Below, in pieces: positions 53,759 through 62,947 of a stretch of 64,000 bases of DNA (position 1 is its first letter; every line of letters begins with the position of its first letter). The notes below the pieces were generated by a model. It was not told the origin of the DNA, did not search any database, and was given only the letters and a program-made list of their open reading frames with translations. Source of the DNA: an uncultured Lachnospiraceae bacterium (GTDB taxonomy: Bacteria > Bacillota > Clostridia > Lachnospirales > Lachnospiraceae); NCBI GenBank assembly GCA_947650155.1, contig CANSUS010000007.1, positions 1 to 64,000 on the forward strand, given 5' to 3'. The translations under genes were made by a program, and so were the position numbers.

Positions 53759-54643
53759 TTAAAAATCAGGATAGTTAATAAATCCCTGAAGCCAGACCGT
53801 ACCTTTAAACCGTCGTCCGACCTTTGGTTCACCGAACAAGTCTATTATATTAATACAGACGTCAAATGTCAATTCATTACAGTTAATTGTTAAAATATAA
53901 ATTTTTTCTTCTGTCATTTTGTTTGTAACAAGGCGGCATTCCATAATCTCTCCGAGTACAGAATACTGGTCGCATTCTACTCCGTAGGGCATAAAATAAG
54001 TATCTACAAGGCTGAAAACATCTGACTTTTGTATTTTTCTGGATATAATAGTATACATATCCATATCCTCTAATGTCAGAGTTTCAATCGCTTCCTCATC
54101 TCCTTTTCTTGCTGCCGCAATTAAATGATGTCTGTTATTTGTCTCTTTTTTTGTTCTTTGTTTCTGTTTTTCATTTTTCATAATAGGCATCATAATTGTG
54201 CCCTGTATGGAAAGACCTGATAAAGTAAGGCTTGTACCTTTAACAGGAAGTTTACCCAAATTTTTTGCTTTAATATACGTAATCATATCCTGGAGATAAA
54301 ATATCAAAGAAACACCAACTTTGATATCATCACAAATCCCGGCATAAGATTCATTTGCTGCATGACGGTCTATGGAAATATCTTCATTAGAACTGATACC
54401 GGTACCTCGAAGATAAGGATAATAATAGTCATAAGTAAATTTATCCTCATCATCGAATTCACCGCATACTGCTATTCCTATGTTTTCGGCGAAATCTTTG
54501 CAAAATTCTGCAATTACGGTTTCATTTGTTTTCGTCGTGTATTTTCGTTCATCCGCATTAATAATTACATCTGTTAATAATGACTGAAGTTGTTTTCTGT
54601 CCTGTAGTTTTGAAAATCCGATTGCCTTCATAAATCTATGCAA
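53759..54643 (-). CDS. DUF3881 family protein
   Basis: Cytoplasmic protein of 295 residues from TTG 54643, chosen because GAGGTGA lies about six bases upstream and the family N-terminus (MHRFMKAIGFSKL) results; a frame from 54679 would include that binding site. Residues about 85-110 hold an acidic segment DEDKFTYDYYYPYLRG. The C-terminal half has EECRLVTNK-like and NCNELTFDVCIN motifs. DUF3881 is, to my knowledge, largely confined to Lachnospiraceae and relatives and has no known function. It lies between serS and tRNA-Arg. Confidence 0.7.
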   Translation of the reverse strand: MHRFMKAIGFSKLQDRKQLQSLLTDVIINADERKYTTKTNETVIAEFCKDFAENIGIAVCGEFDDEDKFTYDYYYPYLRGTGISSNEDISIDRHAANESYAGICDDIKVGVSLIFYLQDMITYIKAKNLGKLPVKGTSLTLSGLSIQGTIMMPIMKNEKQKQRTKKETNNRHHLIAAARKGDEEAIETLTLEDMDMYTIISRKIQKSDVFSLVDTYFMPYGVECDQYSVLGEIMECRLVTNKMTEEKIYILTINCNELTFDVCINIIDLFGEPKVGRRFKGTVWLQGFINYPDF

Positions 54644-54704
54644 AAAAATCACCTCTTTTCTGTCAAAATAATATTTCATTCTTTTTATTATTGTATTATA
54701 ACAT

Positions 54705-55982
54705 TTATTTTATAACAGATTGTCCGCCCATATAAGGCCTTAATACTTCAGGAATTTTTATTGTTCCATCAGCCTGCAGATTATTTTCAAGAAATGCTAT
54801 CAGCATTCTGGGAGGCGCAACTACTGTATTATTAAGCGTGTGAGCAAAATACTTTCCATTTTCGCCATTTACACGGATTTTTAATCTCCTTGCCTGTGCA
54901 TCTCCCAGATTAGAACAACTTCCGACTTCAAAGTATTTTTTCTGTCTTGGAGACCACGCCTCAACATCATATGATTTCACTTTAAGATCAGCAAGATCAC
55001 CGGAACAGCATTCTATCGTTCTTACCGGAATATCCATAGAACGGAATAAATCTACGGTATTCTGCCATAATTTTTCAAACCACATTTTTGATTCTTCAGG
55101 TTTGCACACTACAATCATTTCCTGTTTTTCAAATTGATGGATACGGTATACACCTCTTTCTTCCAATCCATGTGCACCCTTTTCTTTTCTAAAACAGGGT
55201 GAATAACTGGTAAGAGTCTGAGGAAGTTTTTCTTCAGGTATTATTGTATCAATAAATTTACCAATCATAGAATGCTCAGAAGTTCCAATTAAATACAAAT
55301 CCTCTCCTTCAATCTTATACATCATTGCATCCATTTCATCAAAACTCATTACACCGGTCACAACGCTGCTTCTGATCATAAACGGGGGAACACAATAAGT
55401 AAAACCCCTGCCAATCATAAAATCTCTTGCATAGGCAATCACTGCAGAATGAAGTCTTGCAATATCTCCCATAAGATAATAAAATCCATTTCCTGCTACT
55501 TTCCTTGCACTGTCAAGATCAATGCCTTCCAATTTTTCCATAATATCAGTATGATAAGGAATTTCAAAGTCAGGTACTGCCGGCTCGCCGTATTTTTTGA
55601 TTTCCACATTCTCACTATCATCTTTACCGATTGGAACACTGGGATCGATGATATTCGGAATTGTCATCATTATTTTTTTGATTTTCTCTTCCAATTCCGC
55701 TTCTTTCGTTTCCAATTCTTCCAGTCTCTTTGCATTTGCAGCAACTTCCGCTTTTTTGGCTTCTGCCTCTTCCTTCTTTCCCTGGCCCATTAATGCGCCT
55801 ATTTCTTTGGAAATTTTATTACGATTAGAACGAAGATCATCTGCTTCCTGTTTTGCTTTTCTGCTTTCAACATCCAATTCAATTACTTCATCTACCAAAG
55901 GTAATTTACGGTCCTGGAATTTTTTTCTTATATTCTCTTTTACTGCCTCAGGATTTTCCCTTAAAAATTTTATATCTATCAT
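54705..55982 (-). CDS. serS: Seryl-tRNA synthetase
   Basis: Class II synthetase of 425 residues that charges tRNA-Ser. The N-terminal tRNA-binding arm is an antiparallel coiled coil (about residues 28-105, Lys/Glu/Ala-rich). Motif 2 is FRKEKGAHGLEERGVYRIHQFEKQE-like with its Arg residues, and motif 3 includes NNTVVAPPRMLIAFLEN. GAAAGGAG precedes the ATG. Only about 80 bp separates it from the upstream HD-GYP gene, too short for a T-box leader, so it is probably transcribed with the parA-parB cluster. Confidence 0.96.
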   Translation of the reverse strand: MIDIKFLRENPEAVKENIRKKFQDRKLPLVDEVIELDVESRKAKQEADDLRSNRNKISKEIGALMGQGKKEEAEAKKAEVAANAKRLEELETKEAELEEKIKKIMMTIPNIIDPSVPIGKDDSENVEIKKYGEPAVPDFEIPYHTDIMEKLEGIDLDSARKVAGNGFYYLMGDIARLHSAVIAYARDFMIGRGFTYCVPPFMIRSSVVTGVMSFDEMDAMMYKIEGEDLYLIGTSEHSMIGKFIDTIIPEEKLPQTLTSYSPCFRKEKGAHGLEERGVYRIHQFEKQEMIVVCKPEESKMWFEKLWQNTVDLFRSMDIPVRTIECCSGDLADLKVKSYDVEAWSPRQKKYFEVGSCSNLGDAQARRLKIRVNGENGKYFAHTLNNTVVAPPRMLIAFLENNLQADGTIKIPEVLRPYMGGQSVIK

Positions 55983-56062
55983 TTTATAACTATACTCCTT
56001 TCATATTGAAAATATCTCATCCGCATTAAATAGCAGACGTTTTATTCTCAGCCTTCAGTCTT

Positions 56063-57121
56063 TCATTTATCCAAAACTTCAACTATGTAAACATTATTTG
56101 CATCTTTCAGATCTTTTACCCTATCTCCAAAAACCGGATTTCCAACTATATCACGTACAATTTTTAATACCGGTTTATCTGGAAATTCTTTATTCTGACG
56201 AAGAACAATTGCTACTTCCCCTTCACTGGTTCTCACCAATGACCCAGCCGGATAAACAGCGGTAAAATCCAAAAATGCATTTACCACTTTTTTATCAAAT
56301 TTTGTTTCTTTATTGGATTTTAGAAATTCTACTGCTTCATGGACTTTAACTCTTTTACATCCAATTCCACATATCATTTCATCAAAAGAATCACATATGC
56401 TGATCACTCTGCATTCTATTGGAATATCTGTAGCTCTTAAAGGATATCCCGAACCATCCATTCTTTCATGATGATATAATATTATATTTTTAACTCTTTC
56501 AGAAATCCATGTTTCCTGTCTTAATGCAGTATATCCATAAACTGAATGTTTTTTGTATTCTCCTCTTTCCACATCTGACATTTCTTCTAAATCTTTGTCT
56601 GCATAGTTAATAGTAAGATATCTTAATCCTATATCATGTAAAAGACTTCCCACACCAATATCATGTACTTCTTCCTGTGATAATCCTATTTTGATCGCAG
56701 TCAAAACTGACAAAGAACAAAGACTTAAAGAATGTTCATATAAATCTGAACTTCTTTCTTTTATATCGAATACCTGTTCCACTACTTCTTTTTCTTCTAA
56801 AATATTCATAATTACATCGTCGGCAGCATGATTTAATGCCACCAATTCTTCATTATGATTATATGTATGTTTTTCCAACACAGTTTTAATCTGTGTTTTA
56901 ACATTATCTTCAATATCCTTTTTTAAAATAGCGACTTCTTCTGCATCAGGAATTCTTTTTTCCTCAACATAAACTTCTGTAATTCCTATATCTTTTAATT
57001 TTTCAACATAATCAGGACGCAGCATTGTTCCTTCTGATAATAAAATCTGATAATCAGGAGTTACAACAGCTCTTGCAAGCGTAGCGTCTGATTCAATATC
57101 ATCTAGTTTACATAATCTCAT
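56063..57121 (-). CDS. HD-GYP domain protein (putative c-di-GMP phosphodiesterase)
   Basis: Protein of 352 residues from ATG 57121, set by GGAGG five bases upstream. Residues about 1-110 are an N-terminal region found in other HD-GYP proteins (RAVVTPDYQILLSEGTML). The HD-GYP domain has LLHDIG, YHHERMDGSGYPL and ISICDSFDEMI, so metal ligands appear intact. A small beta domain (GSLVRTSEGEVAIVL) closes the protein. It sits between serS and a DUF4446 gene in the parA-parB cluster. It is distinct in sequence from the HD-GYP protein at 47738-48829. Confidence 0.87.
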   Translation of the reverse strand: MRLCKLDDIESDATLARAVVTPDYQILLSEGTMLRPDYVEKLKDIGITEVYVEEKRIPDAEEVAILKKDIEDNVKTQIKTVLEKHTYNHNEELVALNHAADDVIMNILEEKEVVEQVFDIKERSSDLYEHSLSLCSLSVLTAIKIGLSQEEVHDIGVGSLLHDIGLRYLTINYADKDLEEMSDVERGEYKKHSVYGYTALRQETWISERVKNIILYHHERMDGSGYPLRATDIPIECRVISICDSFDEMICGIGCKRVKVHEAVEFLKSNKETKFDKKVVNAFLDFTAVYPAGSLVRTSEGEVAIVLRQNKEFPDKPVLKIVRDIVGNPVFGDRVKDLKDANNVYIVEVLDK

Positions 57122-57157
57122 AAATGCCTCCATCTGTATATTTCGACACAGTGTTAA

Positions 57158-57673
57158 TTATTTATCATTACCCATTGCAATATTCAATGCTTTTTCCTCT
57201 TCGTTCCCCAAAGAAATTTCACACTCGCCATTTTTTATTTCTTTTGTGTAAGAGTAACACCCCTCGCTGCTATGTACTGAGTTTAAAATGAAACCATCAT
57301 TATTTTCGTTTAGCAATGCAAGACTAAAACTTAATTTTCCGCCCATTTGCTGAAATGCATCATATTTTACAATTCCGATTTTTTGGAATGTCAATTCCAT
57401 GTTTTTATACAGCTTTTTTATATCCTGTCTGTTTGTATCCGTCATAGATTTTAAATCATGATTATCTTCGTATAACTTAATAATATCTGCTTCTAAACTC
57501 TTTGCATCTTTTCCCTGCATAAATTTATTGTATTTCTTTTTCAGTTTACTTGTCTTTGCTATTTGTACAATGGTCACAATAAGGAGGATCACAGTTAGTA
57601 CAATAACTCCTAATAAAATGTATCCAATGTCTATCCAGCCAAGTCCTATACTATTAAAAAAATCACTGGACAT
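57158..57673 (-). CDS. DUF4446 family membrane protein
   Basis: Protein of 171 residues with one N-terminal membrane helix (about residues 16-36, IGYILLGVIVLTVILLIVTIV), a short coiled region, and a cytoplasmic domain with IGIVKYDAFQQMGGKLSFSLALLN, the family core. DUF4446 genes commonly follow parB in Firmicutes, and its function is unknown. AAAAGG precedes the ATG. It lies 74 bp after parB and 24 bp before the HD-GYP start region. Confidence 0.85.
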   Translation of the reverse strand: MSSDFFNSIGLGWIDIGYILLGVIVLTVILLIVTIVQIAKTSKLKKKYNKFMQGKDAKSLEADIIKLYEDNHDLKSMTDTNRQDIKKLYKNMELTFQKIGIVKYDAFQQMGGKLSFSLALLNENNDGFILNSVHSSEGCYSYTKEIKNGECEISLGNEEEKALNIAMGNDK

Positions 57674-57747
57674 TTTAATAACCTTTTACCTTTCTGTTTT
57701 GTATACTTTTATTTGTATTTCTCTATATGGTATATAAAATCCAAAGT

Positions 57748-58650
57748 CTATCCATTTAGTTTCATCAAACTTTCAACAAGCCTGTCCAAATCTTCATGAC
57801 TGTAAAATTCTATTTCAATTTTCCCAGCACCGTTTTCTTTTGATGAAACGGCAACCTTTGTACTTAAAGACTGTTTTAATTTTTCTTCAATATCCCTGTA
57901 AATTACTTCCAGGCTTTGATTTACCTCCTTTTTAGGTTTTTCAGGTTTATTTATATTTTTAACCAGTTTTTCAACATCTCTTACACTTAGCTTTTCATCA
58001 AAAATTTTTTGTGCAATAGAATACTGCTGATCAGCATCTTCAATTGCTAACAGTGCTCTTGCATGACCTGTAGAAATCATTTCATTGATCACCATTTGTT
58101 GTACTTCATCACATAATTTCAAAAGCCTCATAGAGTTTGTTACTGCTGTTCTGCTTTTTGAAACTCTTTCCGCAACTTCATCCTGTTTTAAATGAAATTC
58201 ATTCAACAGTCTTTTATATGCCTGCGCTTCTTCAATAGGATTTAAATTTTCTCTTTGTATATTCTCAATTAATGAAATTTCAACAATTTCCTGATCACTT
58301 AAATTTTTGATTATAACAGGTACTTCCTTTAGTCCTGCTAACTTAGCGGCGCGCCATCTTCTCTCACCTGCTATAATTTCATAATGATCTTTTCTATCCT
58401 GAACAAGAATAGGCTGTAATAATCCAAATTGCTTAATGGATTCTGCTAACTCCATTAATGCATCTTCATCGAAATTTTTTCGCGGCTGTTCCCTGTTGGG
58501 TTCTACCATTGTTATTTTAACTAAAGTTTCCGGTGCAGCATTTTCTTCTTTTGCGTTTTTATTTTCAGAATCTGTTTTACTATTTTTTGACTCCCCAACT
58601 GCATTTGGAATTAAAGAATCCAAACCTTTTCCTAATCCTCTTGCCGCCAT
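57748..58650 (-). CDS. parB: Chromosome partitioning protein ParB (Spo0J)
   Basis: CTP-dependent DNA clamp of 300 residues that loads at parS sites and spreads. Family motifs in order: N-terminal ARGLGKGLDSLIP (ParA-contact region), the CTPase region with LLQPILVQ and IIAGERRWRAAKLAGL, ENIQRENLNPIEEA, the HTH around VAERVSKSRTAVTNSMRLLKL, and GHARALLAI. The C-terminus is a dimerisation domain. It follows parA by 3 bp. Two perfect parS sites lie upstream of parA. Confidence 0.95.
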   Translation of the reverse strand: MAARGLGKGLDSLIPNAVGESKNSKTDSENKNAKEENAAPETLVKITMVEPNREQPRKNFDEDALMELAESIKQFGLLQPILVQDRKDHYEIIAGERRWRAAKLAGLKEVPVIIKNLSDQEIVEISLIENIQRENLNPIEEAQAYKRLLNEFHLKQDEVAERVSKSRTAVTNSMRLLKLCDEVQQMVINEMISTGHARALLAIEDADQQYSIAQKIFDEKLSVRDVEKLVKNINKPEKPKKEVNQSLEVIYRDIEEKLKQSLSTKVAVSSKENGAGKIEIEFYSHEDLDRLVESLMKLNG

Positions 58651-58653
58651 TTT

Positions 58654-59421
58654 TTATTCACCCTTTCTATTGATTACTTCATCGGCCAACAACATATATG
58701 CTTCTGCACCCGCAGACTTTGGTTCATAAGAACTGATTGGCATACCATAACTTGGCGCCTCTGCCAGTCTGATATTTCTTGGTATTATAGTTTTATATAC
58801 TCTTTGATTTAAATGATTTTTAACATTTTCTACAACCTGCATAGAAAGATTAGTTCTGGAATCATACATCGTAAATACAACGCCCTCCATGTCTAATTCA
58901 GGATTCAATCTTTCCTTCACAAGATTTACAGTGTGTATCAATTGGCTCAAACCTTCCAAAGCATAATATTCACATTGAATCGGTACTAATACTGAATTAG
59001 CAGTAGTCATGGCATTAATAGTAAGCATATTCAAAGAAGGGGGACAATCTATAATCACAAAGTCATATTTATCTCTTATCCAGTCAACTTCATTTTTTAA
59101 TATGTATTCCTTCTTTTCAATTCCTATCAATTCAATTTCTGCTGCTGCTAAATTAACATTAGATGGTATTAAATCAACGCCCTCTACTACATTTTTAACA
59201 AGACAATCTTGAATAGAACATTCACCTAATATTAATTCATATATTGTATTATCTAATTCATTCTTATCTACTCCAAATCCGCTTGTTGTATTTCCTTGCG
59301 GATCTGTATCAATTACTAACACCTTCTGATTTTTAAGTGCCAATGACGCAGATAAATTAATCGAAGTTGTTGTTTTTCCTACCCCACCCTTTTGATTTGC
59401 GATTGCAATAATTCTTCCCAT
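58654..59421 (-). CDS. parA: Chromosome partitioning ATPase ParA (Soj)
   Basis: Deviant Walker-type ATPase of 255 residues that moves ParB-parS complexes. ATG 59421 is chosen because AAAGGTG lies upstream and the family N-terminus MGRIIAIANQKGGVGKTTTS starts there. Further motifs are VLVIDTDPQGNTTSGFG and FVIIDCPPSLNMLTINA. The first gene of the cluster parA-parB-DUF4446-HD-GYP-serS. Chromosomal parAB usually sits near oriC, but no dnaA, rnpA or rpmH is in the window. Confidence 0.95.
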   Translation of the reverse strand: MGRIIAIANQKGGVGKTTTSINLSASLALKNQKVLVIDTDPQGNTTSGFGVDKNELDNTIYELILGECSIQDCLVKNVVEGVDLIPSNVNLAAAEIELIGIEKKEYILKNEVDWIRDKYDFVIIDCPPSLNMLTINAMTTANSVLVPIQCEYYALEGLSQLIHTVNLVKERLNPELDMEGVVFTMYDSRTNLSMQVVENVKNHLNQRVYKTIIPRNIRLAEAPSYGMPISSYEPKSAGAEAYMLLADEVINRKGE

Positions 59422-59711
59422 TGTATTTTCACCTTTCGTTAAACTTCGCAATCCGTTTTTTTAGAATACCCTTTTCTTTATAAATAGATATATAGAATTG
59501 ATTTCATTTTTCAACGTTTTACTTTTCGATTATATCACTTTTTTGGAGTATTTACTATAAGGAAAATAGACTATTACCAAATAAATTATAAAAGTTTAAC
59601 TATGCAGAAATGATTTCTACAAACTAAAATACAAAAATTTATAATGTTTCACAAACCAATTTGTAAGAATAAAATGTTTCACGGATGGTTTTACAATATA
59701 TTGGGTAGAAA

Positions 59712-59727
59712 TGTTTCACATGAAACA
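59712..59727. promoter_or_regulatory. parS site 1
   Basis: TGTTTCACATGAAACA, one base from the near-universal parS consensus TGTTTCACGTGAAACA. It lies 291 bp upstream of the parA start. Confidence 0.9.
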
Positions 59728-59760
59728 TTATATTGTGTTTATATGATTTATAGATTAAAA

Positions 59761-59776
59761 TGTTTCACGTGAAACA
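59761..59776. promoter_or_regulatory. parS site 2
   Basis: TGTTTCACGTGAAACA, an exact consensus parS palindrome, 49 bp from site 1. Confidence 0.95.
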
Positions 59777-59817
59777 TTTTATTAGTAAATAATCACTTTG
59801 AAAATTAATATTAAAAA

Positions 59818-60333
59818 CTATAATTTTCGTTCCATTACTACAATTGAATAATTTACATCCTGGGTTTCAATACCTGTAAATGTAAACTTATTCTTATTCC
59901 AAAAACATTTGCTTTCATTATTTCCTTTAATATATCCTAATCTTATAAATAAAAAATCACTCTTTTTTAAATAGTAACATATGTCTGTTATAATTTTTGT
60001 ACCTATCCCTTTATGCTGAAAATTTTTGTTCATCATAAACCATCCTATAAAAGCAGTTTGATTATTCGGATAATTTAATATCAAATCTAAGATCGCCACT
60101 AACCGTTCTTCATGATTATAAAAACCCAAAAAAAATTTATCACTCATTGTTTTATTAGGTGGTAAAGCATTAAATACATCTTTTAGATTTTCATAAGTCG
60201 GTTCTGTTTTCATATACTTATAATATGTTGGATTTGCTTTTGCAAGATTATAAATATCGGTTATATCTATCTCAGTAAACTTTCTAACGCTGTACTCAGA
60301 AGATAAATTTTCTATCATAAATTTACAACACAT
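59818..60333 (-). CDS. GNAT-family N-acetyltransferase
   Basis: Cytoplasmic acetyltransferase of 171 residues from ATG 60333, with GGAG nine bases upstream. The acetyl-CoA-binding motif A is NKNFQHKGIGTKIITDICYYL, and motif B includes KCFWNKNKFTFTG. The substrate is unknown. The gene is markedly AT-rich and lies alone between parS and a long AT-rich gap, suggesting accessory DNA inserted next to the partition cluster. Confidence 0.82.
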   Translation of the reverse strand: MCCKFMIENLSSEYSVRKFTEIDITDIYNLAKANPTYYKYMKTEPTYENLKDVFNALPPNKTMSDKFFLGFYNHEERLVAILDLILNYPNNQTAFIGWFMMNKNFQHKGIGTKIITDICYYLKKSDFLFIRLGYIKGNNESKCFWNKNKFTFTGIETQDVNYSIVVMERKL

Positions 60334-60759
60334 ATAACTAAACTCCATTTCATTTTATATTTATTTTCACATAAAAATATTTATTTTAAACTAGCGTACT
60401 GACAAATTTATTTTTCAGTACACAATCACTACTTAATATAAATCTAAATATTTGATTTTAAAACTTCTTTCATAATATTTAATTTATTTATTTTATTTTA
60501 AACTACAAATTTATATTATACAACCTTATTAAAAATATAATATGGAAAATAAAAGATTAATTACAATATTTAAAAAATAAAATGTAATTTTTAAAAACAT
60601 TCATTTTATCTGGAAGAATTAGAAGCGTTATGAGACGTTTCACTGAAAACAATGGAGAGAAAATAGTAAAACATAAATTTAAAAAAATATTACAGGTAAA
60701 GATATATCTCTACCTGTAATACTTTTCTACAAATAGCATTATTATATTATTCTTATAAA
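60334..60759. other. AT-rich intergenic region
   Basis: Very AT-rich, with no supported gene. GTACTGA (60396-60402) and TCAGTAC (60415-60421) form a small inverted repeat upstream of the GNAT gene, a possible operator or weak hairpin. The right end holds the terminator of the ABC transporter operon. Confidence 0.6.
60689..60720 (-). terminator. Terminator of the GntR-ABC operon
   Basis: Perfect 10-bp arms ATTACAGGTA (60689-60698) and TACCTGTAAT (60711-60720). On the minus strand they are followed by ATTTTTTT-type T-richness (60681-60688). Confidence 0.85.
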
Positions 60760-61413
60760 CTAAAATTCTTTTTTATTCATGATAATCATACTGATTTTAA
60801 TTGAAATAAATAACATAACAAAAGCAACTATATATACCAATACAAAAAATGTACTCAAATTTAAAACCGGAAGATTATTAAAAATAGAAACTATATCAAT
60901 ATGAAATAATTCTGATATTTTTACTAATGCAATTACGACAAGAAAAACAAGTCCAAATGTACATATAATAGCTACTCTTCCTTTGTCACCCCCAAACTTT
61001 AATTGAAATGGAAACATTACTGAAATCGTTATTAACACAACAGGAATTAAAGCCAAAGCCATTACAAAAATATCATACAAATTATTTGTTCCTTTTAAAT
61101 ACGCAATTACCATAACCAAAGTTGTAGCAAAAGCCCATGAAATACTGTTAATAATTAAAGCAAAGCAATATTTTTCAATTACATATCCTGTCCTTGTAAT
61201 CGGTAATGAAAACAAGAAAGCATTTCCATTATCAAACTCATCATAACTAACTGAATTTAATGGAAATAAAGAAAAAACAAAAGTAAAAAAACTTAAAGAA
61301 GATGAAACATTACTGGAAAGCATCGCCATTCCAAAAAATATAATTAAAATATAGAATATAGAATTTCTCTGCAATTTTAACAATTTAAAATCTTTTACTA
61401 ATAAACCTTTCAT
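60760..61413 (-). CDS. ABC-2 type transporter permease
   Basis: Membrane protein of 217 residues with about six hydrophobic segments (FYILIIFFGMAMLSSNV, SWAFATTLVMVIAYL, IVSIFNNLPVLNLSTFFVL). It has the ABC-2 sequence feature NSVSYDEFDNGNAFLFSLPITRTGYVIEKY, common in YtrC/BcrB-like permeases. It follows the ATPase gene by 38 bp and would form the membrane part of an exporter. Role in antibiotic or envelope stress is typical for such GntR-linked systems, but the substrate is unknown. Confidence 0.85.
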   Translation of the reverse strand: MKGLLVKDFKLLKLQRNSIFYILIIFFGMAMLSSNVSSSLSFFTFVFSLFPLNSVSYDEFDNGNAFLFSLPITRTGYVIEKYCFALIINSISWAFATTLVMVIAYLKGTNNLYDIFVMALALIPVVLITISVMFPFQLKFGGDKGRVAIICTFGLVFLVVIALVKISELFHIDIVSIFNNLPVLNLSTFFVLVYIVAFVMLFISIKISMIIMNKKEF

Positions 61414-61451
61414 ACCCTATTCCTTTCTCTTGATCCGACGGAAATCAAATT

Positions 61452-62300
61452 TTATTTATTTCCTTTTATCATCATTGTAATCAGCTCATCAATATTTCCT
61501 TTTTCGATTATAATATCCGGATTATTATCTATATAGTATTGCTTTTGATTCGTTAAACAACTATAACCATAACTTTCTTTTTTAAAACGGATAATATATT
61601 CTTTATCCAAACTTGCATATTGTTTTTCGTCTACTTTTAATAAAGCATATTCACTAAGCAATACATCTGTATCTTCATGAAGAATAATTTTTCCTTCATC
61701 TATCATATAAAAATCATCACATAATGTTTCAAGATCACTGGAAATATGGGAACTAATAAGAATAGAATGTCTTTCATCTTTTTCCATATATTCTCTCAGC
61801 ATTTCCAATAACTCATCTCTTGCCAAAACATCCAACCCTGCTGTCGGTTCATCAAGTATTAATAAATCAGCATTATGAGAAATTGCAATTAATACTTTTA
61901 ATTTTACCTTCATGCCGGTTGAAAAATCTTTAATTTTTTTGTCAATTGGCAGTTTGAATTTTCTGATCTGATCCATAAAAAATTCTTTATCAAAACATTT
62001 ATAAAGATTACTCAAAACAGGTATAATATCTTTAATAGTCAAATATCCGCTAAAACCTGAATCTGATAACACGATACCGATTTTTTCTTTATCTTCAACA
62101 TTAAAATCTTTTAAATCCTTATCAAAAACACGAACCATACCGCCATCAATAGAAATCAAACCTAAAATTGCTTTAAAAGTTGTACTCTTTCCAGCGCCAT
62201 TTTGACCAATTAAACCTGTTACATAACCCGGTTTAATTTCCATAGAACAATTCAAAGAGAAATTTTTATAATTCTTTTGTAAGTTTTCAATTTTTAACAT
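61452..62300 (-). CDS. ABC transporter ATP-binding protein (YtrB/BcrA-like)
   Basis: ATPase of 282 residues from ATG 62300, set by GGAGG six bases upstream. Walker A is GLIGQNGAGKSTTFK, signature FSTGMKVKLKV (Thr in place of Gly at the second signature position), Walker B DLLILDEPTAG and switch His in LISSHISSD. A C-terminal extension of about 70 residues follows the ATPase core, as is usual for this type. It is the middle gene between GntR and the permease. Confidence 0.9.
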   Translation of the reverse strand: MLKIENLQKNYKNFSLNCSMEIKPGYVTGLIGQNGAGKSTTFKAILGLISIDGGMVRVFDKDLKDFNVEDKEKIGIVLSDSGFSGYLTIKDIIPVLSNLYKCFDKEFFMDQIRKFKLPIDKKIKDFSTGMKVKLKVLIAISHNADLLILDEPTAGLDVLARDELLEMLREYMEKDERHSILISSHISSDLETLCDDFYMIDEGKIILHEDTDVLLSEYALLKVDEKQYASLDKEYIIRFKKESYGYSCLTNQKQYYIDNNPDIIIEKGNIDELITMMIKGNK

Positions 62301-62362
62301 ATTTACCTCCATTTATCTATTTCGCTAACGCTTGACTTTTTTAATATAAGATAAAGTACTTC

Positions 62363-62740
62363 TCACACATCTCCTTGCAAAATCAACTCAAATAAACTTC
62401 TAATATCTTCATCGCTTATTCCACATCTTCTGCCTTTTTGAATTGCATTTTCTAAATCAGATTCCAATTCTTTTTTCTGCTCTTCTAATAAAAGCTCACC
62501 ATTAACTGCAGCTACATAAGTTCCTTTACCATGTACTGTTATGGTAAAGCCTTCTTCTTCCAAATAATCATACGCCTTTTTTACAGTTAAAGCGCTGATC
62601 TTTAATTCCTTTGATAAGCTACGAACAGAAGGAAGAATATCATTTTCTTTCAATTCTCCACTACGAATCAACTTTTTTATCTGATCTATAATCTGCTCAT
62701 ATATAGGAACCATTATAGAAGTATTTATTATTATTTTCAC
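62363..62740 (-). CDS. GntR-family regulator, YtrA type
   Basis: Short repressor of 125 residues starting at GTG 62740 with GGGAG upstream. The N-terminal winged helix is clear: VPIYEQIIDQIKKLIRSGELKENDILPSVRSLSKEL, then ISALTVKKAYDYLEEEGF and GKGTYVA. Only a short helical tail follows, the YtrA arrangement without an effector domain. It heads the operon with the ATPase and permease genes. The promoter lies inside a nested palindrome that it probably binds. Confidence 0.9.
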   Translation of the reverse strand: MKIIINTSIMVPIYEQIIDQIKKLIRSGELKENDILPSVRSLSKELKISALTVKKAYDYLEEEGFTITVHGKGTYVAAVNGELLLEEQKKELESDLENAIQKGRRCGISDEDIRSLFELILQGDV

Positions 62741-62817
62741 TTTTTATCTTTCTCCCATCTGTTTATTTCAATATTAATAAAAATATATTCTATTTTTAAT
62801 CTCTATCATCCTTTTGT

Positions 62818-62870
62818 ATAAACAGTATATAACAGTTTATTACTGTTGTAAAGTGTTTTATACTGTTTAT
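62818..62870. promoter_or_regulatory. Nested operator for the GntR-type repressor
   Basis: Outer arms ATAAACAGTATA (62818-62829) and TATACTGTTTAT (62859-62870) are perfectly inverted. An inner palindrome, AACAGT (62831-62836) and ACTGTT (62842-62847), sits between them. ACAGT/ACTGT is the shared core, so two dimers could bind across the promoter. Confidence 0.75.
62824..62852 (-). promoter_or_regulatory. Promoter of the GntR-ABC operon
   Basis: On the minus strand TTTACA (62847-62852), 17-bp spacer, TATACT (62824-62829). It is entirely covered by the palindromes at 62818-62870. Confidence 0.75.
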
Positions 62871-62884
62871 TATAAATTTATAGT

Positions 62885-62913
62885 AAGACAATTAATGACA
62901 ATTATGATACAAT
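62885..62913 (+). promoter_or_regulatory. Probable promoter of the methyltransferase gene
   Basis: AAGACA (62885-62890), 17-bp spacer, TACAAT (62908-62913). The -35 is weak. It starts 15 bp beyond the GntR operator, so crosstalk is possible. Confidence 0.45.
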
Positions 62914-62947
62914 TGTATGTAATCAGCTATGTAAAAGGAGAAAAATT

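Larger units (their letters stand above)
59422..59817. other. AT-rich parS-bearing region upstream of parA
   Basis: No gene is seen. The half nearer parA (59422-59640) should hold its promoter, although no -35/-10 pair stands out. The other half carries parS sequences: two full sites and two half sites with TGTTTCAC at 59645-59652 and 59675-59682. Confidence 0.7.

Noticed and set aside
55983-56062. T-box leader upstream of serS
   Set aside because: Only about 80 bp separates serS from the previous gene, and no specifier stem or T-box sequence is visible.
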